A DNA stretch of 64,000 nucleotides, taken from positions 62,001 to 126,000 of the forward strand of contig NZ_PPHG01000077.1 of NCBI RefSeq assembly GCF_002904295.1, in the 5' to 3' direction. Within the stretch, counting starts at the first letter, position 1. Each line of letters starts with the position of its first letter. Shown in pieces: positions 58,668 to 64,000 of the stretch. The position numbers and the translations under genes were made by a program. The stretch is from Amycolatopsis sp. CA-128772. GTDB taxonomy: Bacteria; Actinomycetota; Actinomycetes; Mycobacteriales; Pseudonocardiaceae. Under the pieces are notes generated by a model that saw only the letters and a program-made list of their open reading frames with translations, made no database searches and was not told where the DNA came from.

Positions 58668-60301
58668 AGCGGGATGTTCCCGTGCTTCTTGGGCGGCAGC
58701 GATTCCCGCTTGTTCCGCAGCAGGGTCAGCGCCCGGGCGACGTGCCCGCGGGTGTGCGCCGGCACGATCACCGAGTCGACGTACCCGCGCTCGGCGGCCG
58801 CGTACGGGTTGAGCAGCGTGTCCTCGTACTCCTGGATCAGCTCGGCCCGCAGCGCGTCGACGTCCTGGCCGTCGGCCGCCGCCTTCGCCAGGGTCTTGCG
58901 GTGGACGATGTTCGCCGCGCCCTGCGCGCCCATCACCGCGACCTGCGCGGTGGGCCAGGCCAGGTTGAGGTCGGCGCCGAGGTGCTTGGACCCCATGACG
59001 TCGTACGCGCCGCCGTACGCCTTGCGCGTGATCACCGTGACCAGCGGGACGGTCGCCTCCGCGTAGGCGTAGATCAGCTTCGCGCCGCGGCGGATGATGC
59101 CGTTCCACTCCTGGTCGGTGCCCGGGAGGAAGCCCGGGACGTCGACGAAGGTGAGCACCGGGATGTTGAACGCGTCGCAGGTGCGGACGAACCGCGCGGC
59201 CTTTTCGGAGGCGTCGATGTCGAGGCAGCCGGCGAACTGCGTCGGCTGGTTGGCCACCACGCCGACGCTGTGCCCGTCGACCCGGCCGAAGCCGACGATG
59301 ATGTTCGGCGCGAACAGCTCGTGGACCTCGAGGAAGTCGCCGTCGTCGACGACGCGGGTGATCACCTCGTGCATGTCGTACGGGGTGTTCGGCGAGTCCG
59401 GGATGATCGTGTCGAGCTCGCGGTCGGCGTCGGTGACGTCCTCGAAGAAGCCGGGCCGGTCGGCCGGTGGCTCGAACGCCGGCGCGTCGGACAGGTTGTT
59501 CTGCGGCAGGTAGGAGAGCAGTTCCTTGACGTAGGCGATGGCGTCTTCGTCGTCGGAGCCCAGGTAGTGCGCGACGCCGGACTTCGTGTTGTGCGTGCGG
59601 CCGCCACCGAGCTCCTCGAAGGTGACGTCCTCGCCGGTGACCGTCTTCACGACGTCCGGGCCGGTGATGAACATCTGCGAGGTCTCGTCGACCATCACGA
59701 CGAAGTCGGTCAGCGCGGGGGAGTAGACGTGCCCGCCCGCGTTCGCGCCCATGATCAGCGAAATCTGCGGGATGACGCCGGACGCCTTGACGTTCCGGTT
59801 GAAGATCTCGCCGTAGAGGCCGAGCGAGACGACACCCTCCTGGATGCGCGCGCCGCCGCCCTCGTTGATGCCGATGATCGGCCGGCCGGTCTTGATGGCC
59901 AGGTCCATCACCTTGACGATCTTCTCGCCGTAGACCTCGCCGAGGCTGCCGCCGAAGACGGTCACGTCCTGGCTGAACACGCACACCGGGCGGCCGTCGA
60001 CCGTGCCGTAGCCGGTGACGACGCCGTCGCCGTACGGGCGGTTCTTCTCCTGGCCGAAGTTGGTCGAGCGGTGCCGGGCCAGCTCGTCGAGCTCGACGAA
60101 GGAGTTCTCGTCGAGCAGCAGCTCGATGCGCTCGCGGGCGGTCTTCTTGCCCTTGGCGTGCTGTTTCTCCACCGCACGGGCCGAGCCGGCGTGCACTGCT
60201 TCGTCATAGCGGCGATAGAGGTCGGCGAGCTTGCCGGCCGTGGTGTGAATGTCCGGTTCGTCCTCGGGCGGCGTCCCGAGCGGCTCCGTCGCACTGCTCA
60301 T
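58664..60301 (-). CDS. accD: Acyl-CoA (propionyl-CoA) carboxylase beta chain
   Basis: A 545-residue carboxyltransferase of the AccD5/PccB type, which moves CO2 from biotin to propionyl-CoA to give methylmalonyl-CoA. The N-terminal half has the CoA-site region GGARIQEGVVSLGLYGEIFN and MGANAGGHVYSPALTDF. The C-terminal half has VDVPGFLPGTDQEWNGIIRR and AYGGAYDVMGSKHLGADLNL, with Asp of the YDVMGS segment being the residue that sets acyl specificity in such enzymes. ATG start. Together with accE here, accA at 46-48 kb and the mutase at 26-30 kb it forms the propionate pathway. Confidence 0.95.
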   Translation of the reverse strand: MSSATEPLGTPPEDEPDIHTTAGKLADLYRRYDEAVHAGSARAVEKQHAKGKKTARERIELLLDENSFVELDELARHRSTNFGQEKNRPYGDGVVTGYGTVDGRPVCVFSQDVTVFGGSLGEVYGEKIVKVMDLAIKTGRPIIGINEGGGARIQEGVVSLGLYGEIFNRNVKASGVIPQISLIMGANAGGHVYSPALTDFVVMVDETSQMFITGPDVVKTVTGEDVTFEELGGGRTHNTKSGVAHYLGSDDEDAIAYVKELLSYLPQNNLSDAPAFEPPADRPGFFEDVTDADRELDTIIPDSPNTPYDMHEVITRVVDDGDFLEVHELFAPNIIVGFGRVDGHSVGVVANQPTQFAGCLDIDASEKAARFVRTCDAFNIPVLTFVDVPGFLPGTDQEWNGIIRRGAKLIYAYAEATVPLVTVITRKAYGGAYDVMGSKHLGADLNLAWPTAQVAVMGAQGAANIVHRKTLAKAAADGQDVDALRAELIQEYEDTLLNPYAAAERGYVDSVIVPAHTRGHVARALTLLRNKRESLPPKKHGNIPL

Positions 60302-60385
60302 TCCCGGGAGCTTAACTACTTGTCGGTCACTTCGCGTGTGGCGTAGGCAACGTCCTCGGGACTCTGCGGGTGGCCGACCCTCGCT

Positions 60386-61036
60386 TCAATCTGCGGCCGT
60401 CGGCCGGACCAAGCCTGACTCGTAGGCCGCTATCACCAGCTGGGCTCGGTCCCTGGCCGCCAGTTTGTGGAGCAGGCGGCCGATGTGGGTCTTCACCGTG
60501 GCGATTCCGACGTGGAGGCGTTGGGCTATCCCGTCGTTCGACAAGCCCCGGGCGATCAGGGCCAGGACCTCCTGCTCCCTCGCCGTCACCCCGGCCAGCC
60601 TCGTCACCGGGCCGGAGGGGAGCCTGGCGAACTCGGCCACCAGGCGTCTTGTCACCGAGGGGGCCAGCAGGGCGTCGCCCGAGGCCACTACCTCTATTGC
60701 CGACAGGAGGTCCGACGGGCGGGTGTCCTTCAGGAGGAAGCCGCTTGCTCCTGCTCGCAAGGCCGCGTACACGTACTCGTCCAGGTCGAACGTGGTCAGC
60801 ATCAGGACCTTCACCGGGGTCTCCGCGCAGATCCTGCGGGTTGCCTCGATTCCGTCCATCTCCGGCATGCGGACGTCCATCAGGACCACGTCCGGGTGCT
60901 CCCGCCTGGTGAGGGCCACCGCCTCCACCCCGTCCGATGCTTCCCCCACCACCTCCAGGTCCGGGGCGCTGTCGACCAGGACCCGGAAGCTTCCTCTCAA
61001 CAGGGCCTGGTCGTCGGCTATCAGGACGCGGGTCAC
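60386..61036 (-). CDS. Two-component response regulator, NarL/LuxR type
   Basis: A 216-residue regulator. The receiver domain has Asp8-Asp9 and the phosphorylated Asp54 in VVLMDVRMPEMDG, then Lys in GFLLKDTRP. The C-terminal LuxR helix-turn-helix is at about 150-212 (LAGVTAREQEVLALIARGLS, GIATVKTHIGRLLHKL). The GTG overlaps the stop of the histidine kinase gene (GTGA). Regulated genes are not evident; such pairs often control neighbouring transporters, but none lies alongside. Confidence 0.93.
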   Translation of the reverse strand: MTRVLIADDQALLRGSFRVLVDSAPDLEVVGEASDGVEAVALTRREHPDVVLMDVRMPEMDGIEATRRICAETPVKVLMLTTFDLDEYVYAALRAGASGFLLKDTRPSDLLSAIEVVASGDALLAPSVTRRLVAEFARLPSGPVTRLAGVTAREQEVLALIARGLSNDGIAQRLHVGIATVKTHIGRLLHKLAARDRAQLVIAAYESGLVRPTAAD

Positions 61037-62136
61037 CTCGTCGCCGCCGTTTCGTACGGGAGGCTGGCGAAGACGCGGAACCCCTTGTCCCCTGCGGCCG
61101 CCGAGAATTCGCCGTTGTAGACCGCTACTCGCTCGCGCATTCCGATCAGGCCGTGGCCCGGGCGTGCCTCGCCGCCTCGGCCGTTGTCGGTCACCTCGAT
61201 CGTCACCTCGCCGTCCGTTCCCCGCACGCGGATCCGGCACGTTGTCGCGGCTGCGTGCTTCACCACGTTCGTCAACGCTTCCTGGACTATCCGGTACACC
61301 GACTGGCCGACACCGCCGGGTAGCTCCGTGAGGCCGTCGATGGCCAGGTCGACCGCCGGGCCCGCCTGCTGGGCCCGCTCGGCCAACGCCCGCAGGTCAT
61401 CCAGGGTCGGGGCCGGTGCCAGGGCCGGGACGCCCGTTCCGTCGCGGAGGACGCCGAGCATGCGTCGCAGCTCCGCCAGCGTCTCGCGGCTGGTGTCTTC
61501 GATGACCCGGAGGGCGTCGCGGGCCTGGTCCGGCTGCTCCAGGGCCACGTGGTTGCCCACCGCCGCCTTCACCGCGATCAAGCTCATGCTGTGCGCCACG
61601 ACGTCGTGCATCTCGCGGGCGATGCGCAAGCGTTCCGCCGAAACCGCTTGCTGGGCGTGGTTTTCGCGCTCGATCGCCGCGTGCTCGCGGCGGCCGTGGA
61701 CCGCTATGCCCAGCGCGAAGCCGACGATCAGGGCCGAGGCGCCGAAGTTCACCGTGGTCGCCGTGCTCGGGTTCGGTACCGCCACCCCGACCAGGCCGAT
61801 GCCGATCAGGCCGGCCGCGAAGCCGGCCCGCGAGGCTCGGCTCCCGCGGTGGACGACGAACGTGTACAGCGCGCAGCCGGCCGAGACCACCGCGATCGCC
61901 AGTACCGGGCCGCCGATCGGGACCGCTGCCGCCGTCGCCACCAGGGACAGGATGTAAGCCGGACGGGGTGACCAGCGGCGCAGGACGATCGGGGCCACGC
62001 TCACCAGCAGGATTGTCCAGCCGAGCCAGCCCGGCGACCACGGTGGCAGTGACCACGCGCCCGCGGCCAGGTTGCCGCCGGCGCCCAGGGTCAGCGCCAG
62101 GACGGCCAGCACGTCCAGGACCACGCGAATGCGCAT
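61033..62136 (-). CDS. Sensor histidine kinase, NarL-partner (HisKA_3) type
   Basis: A 367-residue membrane kinase. Four to five hydrophobic helices fill about residues 5-145 with almost no outer loop, so it probably senses something in the membrane. The HisKA_3 motif has His177 region in LRIAREMHDVVAHSMSLIAV, the ATPase domain has IVQEALTNVVKHAAATTCRI (N box) and DNGRGGEARPGHGLIGMRER. ATG start. It precedes and overlaps the response regulator gene, forming one unit of the DesK/DesR-like layout. Confidence 0.93.
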   Translation of the reverse strand: MRIRVVLDVLAVLALTLGAGGNLAAGAWSLPPWSPGWLGWTILLVSVAPIVLRRWSPRPAYILSLVATAAAVPIGGPVLAIAVVSAGCALYTFVVHRGSRASRAGFAAGLIGIGLVGVAVPNPSTATTVNFGASALIVGFALGIAVHGRREHAAIERENHAQQAVSAERLRIAREMHDVVAHSMSLIAVKAAVGNHVALEQPDQARDALRVIEDTSRETLAELRRMLGVLRDGTGVPALAPAPTLDDLRALAERAQQAGPAVDLAIDGLTELPGGVGQSVYRIVQEALTNVVKHAAATTCRIRVRGTDGEVTIEVTDNGRGGEARPGHGLIGMRERVAVYNGEFSAAAGDKGFRVFASLPYETAATR

Positions 62137-62170
62137 GAACCGAACGTAATGCCGGCTTCCCGTCCGCGCG

Positions 62171-62968
62171 TCAACCCGAGGTCGGATGCTCCGCGTAGTG
62201 CTTCTTCACGGCTTCGACGCGGTCGGGTGGCCAGTCCGGCAGGTCGACGCCGTGGGTGGCGGCGAACAGCTTGTCGACCTGCTCGTGCCGGCGGGCCAGC
62301 TGCGCCGGGACGTCGTCCCCGGCCGCTTCGGTGAACTCGACACGGGTGCCTTCGCGGGGGTCGTGGACCAGCTGCCAGCCGGGTTCGCCGGGGAGCAGCG
62401 GGCGGAGCTCGTCCAGGGGTTTCCAGCCGAGGTCGCGGCGGAAGCGGATCGTGCCGTCACCGAGGACTTCGCCGTCGTCGAGGCCGAACTGCTCCACATA
62501 GGACGCCATCCGCCCGTGCCATTCCCGCGGCTGTCCGGCCGTGCGACCGGCGAGGCGGGCGTCCAGCGCGTCGAGGCAGACGTCCCAGCCGGCCGCGGTC
62601 CGGCCCGCCGCCAGCTTCGCGATCGCCGGGTCGCCGCGGCCGAACGTGTGGGTGAACCGCAGGAGGCTGCCGTCGCCGTCGGGGGCGATCAGCCAGCGCA
62701 GGGTGTCGTCGTTCCAGACGAAGGTGAACTCGCGGGGCGGGTCGGCGGTGATCACCCGCCCGGTCGTCGTGCTGTCCTCGCCGGGGAAAGTGAACCGGAT
62801 CGCGCCGCCGGCCCGCAGCTCGACGTCGACCCGCGCGGGGAACCAGTGCGCGAGCTCGGCCGGGTCCGTGATCGCCCGCCACACCTTCTCCGGTGCGTGC
62901 TTCAACCGGCGTTCCAGCCGGAGCGCGGGGCGTTCGTCGGCGGTCTGCAGCGTCGCTCGTCCGGACAC
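62171..62968 (-). CDS. SRPBCC (AHSA1-like) domain protein
   Basis: A 265-residue protein with an activator-of-Hsp90-like START fold in its first 150 residues (LERRLKHAPEKVWRAITDPA, then ELAHWFPARVDVELRAGGAI and LLRFTHTFG) and an extra C-terminal domain of about 110 residues (RFRRDLGWKPLDELRPLLPG) that I do not recognise. The family binds hydrophobic ligands. The GTG is preceded by GGGAGGA. It lies 55 bases after marR on the same strand, with its own strong promoter that overlaps the end of that gene. Confidence 0.85.
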   Translation of the reverse strand: MSGRATLQTADERPALRLERRLKHAPEKVWRAITDPAELAHWFPARVDVELRAGGAIRFTFPGEDSTTTGRVITADPPREFTFVWNDDTLRWLIAPDGDGSLLRFTHTFGRGDPAIAKLAAGRTAAGWDVCLDALDARLAGRTAGQPREWHGRMASYVEQFGLDDGEVLGDGTIRFRRDLGWKPLDELRPLLPGEPGWQLVHDPREGTRVEFTEAAGDDVPAQLARRHEQVDKLFAATHGVDLPDWPPDRVEAVKKHYAEHPTSG

Positions 62969-62997
62969 GGCGTCCTCCCGTGGATTGCCTGTGCCGG

Positions 62998-63027
62998 TAT
63001 ATAACCACCGGGGCATATTCAGGTCAA
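62998..63027 (-). promoter_or_regulatory. Promoter of the SRPBCC gene
   Basis: On the minus strand TTGACC (complement of 63022-63027) and TATATA (complement of 62998-63003) are 18 bases apart, a near-consensus housekeeping promoter. The -35 box overlaps the stop codon of the upstream marR gene. Confidence 0.7.
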
Positions 63028-63440
63028 GCGCCGCGGACGGCGGTGACCGCGGTGGCGAGTTCGGGGTCGCTCGCGGCCTTGTCGAGCGCGGTCTGCAGGA
63101 CGGTGGTGTACGTCGGTTCTGTTTCCGCGTAGCGCCGGCGGCCGGCGTCGGTGATCACCGAGTAGACGCCGCGGCGGTCGTCCTCGCACAGGTCGCGGAC
63201 GGTCAGGCCGGCGTCTTCGAGCCGGGCGCACATCCGGCTGACCGAGCTCTGGTTGAGGCCGATCGCCTCGGCGAGCTCCTGCATCCGCAGGCCGCCGCGC
63301 GGACCCGCGGCCAGCTTGCCGAGCGCGCGGTACTCGGACAGCCCGAGCCCGTGGCGCCGCTGCAGGGCTTTCGCGAGTTCCTGCTCGATCCGGGCGTGCA
63401 GCACGAGAACGCGGCCCCAGGCCTGCGCGTCGACGGTCAT
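63024..63440 (-). CDS. MarR family transcriptional regulator
   Basis: A 138-residue repressor. The winged helix shows LGLSEYRALGKLAAGPRGGL, MQELAEAIGLNQSSVSRMCA and the wing DLCEDDRRGVYSVITDAGRR. It is divergent from an NADPH-dependent FMN reductase gene, with a strong AT-rich palindrome between them that it probably binds. One cysteine in the recognition helix and one in the wing (SRMCARLE; RDLCEDDR) could allow redox sensing, as in OhrR/HypR-like members; this is inference. Confidence 0.92.
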   Translation of the reverse strand: MTVDAQAWGRVLVLHARIEQELAKALQRRHGLGLSEYRALGKLAAGPRGGLRMQELAEAIGLNQSSVSRMCARLEDAGLTVRDLCEDDRRGVYSVITDAGRRRYAETEPTYTTVLQTALDKAASDPELATAVTAVRGA

Positions 63441-63480
63441 CTCGGGCCTCCTCTTGACGTCAGGATAGTCCAGGGCCAGT

Positions 63481-63500
63481 ATTTATATGTACATGCAAAT
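63481..63500. promoter_or_regulatory. Palindromic operator between marR and the FMN reductase
   Basis: ATTTATATGTACATGCAAAT (63481-63500) is a near-perfect 20-bp palindrome centred on ATGTACAT, very AT-rich for this genome. It lies between the divergent start codons and just before the GGAGGG ribosome binding site of the reductase, as expected for a MarR operator. Confidence 0.72.
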
Positions 63501-63518
63501 ATCTGGAGGGGTTCGGAC

Positions 63519-64000
63519 ATGAGCGACCGCAGCTTCCTGTTCCTGGTCGGCGCCGCGCGGGCCGGCGGCAACACCGAGATGCTGGCCCGGCGGGCGGCGA
63601 GGGAGCTGCCCAAGGACGTGGCCCAGCGGTGGATCCGGCTGCCGGAGGTGCCGCTGCCACCGTTCGAGGACCGCCGTCACGGCGCGGGTTCGCACCCCGA
63701 GCCGGGCGAGAACGAGCGGCTCCTGATGGACGCGACGTTCGCGGCGACCGACATCGTGATCGTGTCGCCGGTGTACTGGTATTCGGTGGCGGCGAGCGTG
63801 AAGCTCTACCTGGACTACTGGTCGGGCTGGATGCGCCTGCCGGTCGAATTCAAGCCGCGGATGCGCGGTAAGGCGCTGTGGGGAGTGAGCGTGCTGAGCG
63901 AGACCGCGCGCGAGGCCCAGCCGCTGATCGGCACGTTGGAGCTGTGCGCGGAGTACCTGGGCATGCGGTGGGGCGGCGTGCTGCTCGGCAACGGCAGCCG
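63519..64000 (+). CDS. NAD(P)H-dependent FMN reductase/quinone reductase family (3' end outside window)
   Basis: At least 160 residues of a flavodoxin-like oxidoreductase; the gene runs past the window. It opens FLFLVGAARAGGNTEMLARR, the FMN-phosphate loop, and continues with DIVIVSPVYWYSVAASVKLY, the second FMN-contacting segment of the NADPH-dependent FMN reductase family. ATG start with GGAGGG 7 bases upstream. It is divergent from marR and likely repressed by it; together they look like an electrophile or quinone response unit. Confidence 0.85.
   Translation, partial: MSDRSFLFLVGAARAGGNTEMLARRAARELPKDVAQRWIRLPEVPLPPFEDRRHGAGSHPEPGENERLLMDATFAATDIVIVSPVYWYSVAASVKLYLDYWSGWMRLPVEFKPRMRGKALWGVSVLSETAREAQPLIGTLELCAEYLGMRWGGVLLGNGS

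Overview
The window is 64 kb of very GC-rich, densely packed chromosome with strong third-position G/C bias, many GTG starts and many ATGA/GTGA gene overlaps. Several promoters put a TANNNT -10 box about 7 nt before the start codon, as on leaderless mRNAs. Together with an EspR-like XRE/ImmA cassette, DUF1707 proteins, class F sortase, an accA3-type biotin carboxylase with accD/accE partners and F420-type LLM oxidoreductase, this points to an actinomycete. Pseudonocardiaceae, Amycolatopsis-like, is my best guess; that placement is inference. I see no rRNA, tRNA, CRISPR array, transposase, phage module or PKS/NRPS genes.

Layout. 0-4 kb: ECF sigma factor with a membrane partner, a TetR regulator, and a MerR/aldo-keto reductase operon behind a textbook MerR promoter. 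4-11 kb: a four-gene, end-to-end overlapping redox operon (FAD oxidoreductase, FMN hydroxy-acid oxidase, degenerate P450-like protein, cation/proton antiporter), followed by a two-component system. 11-14.4 kb: HEAT-repeat protein, an unusual histidyl-tRNA synthetase and a small membrane protein. 14.4-17.7 kb: XRE regulator, ImmA-type protease, seven-helix membrane protein and amidohydrolase in one overlapping operon, with a possible structured RNA upstream. 18-25.9 kb: flavodoxin-like protein, phosphohexomutase, glycosyltransferase, purine nucleoside phosphorylase, two membrane proteins under a divergent MerR, and a Ser/Thr kinase. 26-31 kb: methylmalonyl-CoA mutase (both subunits) with its MeaB chaperone. 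31-38.7 kb: small membrane protein, M20 hydrolase, a DUF559/AbiEi-like gene bracketed by inverted repeat arrays, gamma-glutamylcyclotransferase-like protein, flavoprotein disulfide reductase, and a class F sortase with a probable substrate. 38.8-43 kb: glpK-glpF divergent from glpD. 43-51 kb: GNAT, secreted and DUF1707 proteins, the biotin carboxylase/BCCP subunit, a dicarboxylate symporter and Maf. 51-58.5 kb: secreted GH3 beta-glucosidase, PadR-controlled MFS exporter, a RelA/SpoT-domain protein with a HEPN-like tail, and an LLM/MarR operon. 58.5-64 kb: acyl-CoA carboxylase epsilon and beta subunits, a NarL-type two-component system, SRPBCC protein, and a MarR divergent from an FMN reductase that runs off the end.

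How genes work together. The carboxylase subunits (46-48 and 58-60 kb) with MutA/MutB/MeaB (26-31 kb) make the propionyl-CoA, methylmalonyl-CoA, succinyl-CoA route, missing only the epimerase here. GlpF/GlpK/GlpD form a complete glycerol uptake and oxidation set.

Most noteworthy: (1) a dispersed 21-bp-period repeat built on ACTCGCGTGAT that sits against stop codons at five loci, one copy flanked by a 20-bp duplication and two copies bracketing the DUF559 gene as inverted repeats; (2) the RelA/SpoT-HEPN-like gene, a candidate single-gene stress or antiphage toxin; (3) the XRE-ImmA-membrane protein-amidohydrolase cassette; (4) the redox operon with a leader hairpin against its ribosome binding site and a P450 homologue with degraded motifs; (5) a possible pseudoknotted RNA near 17.8 kb.
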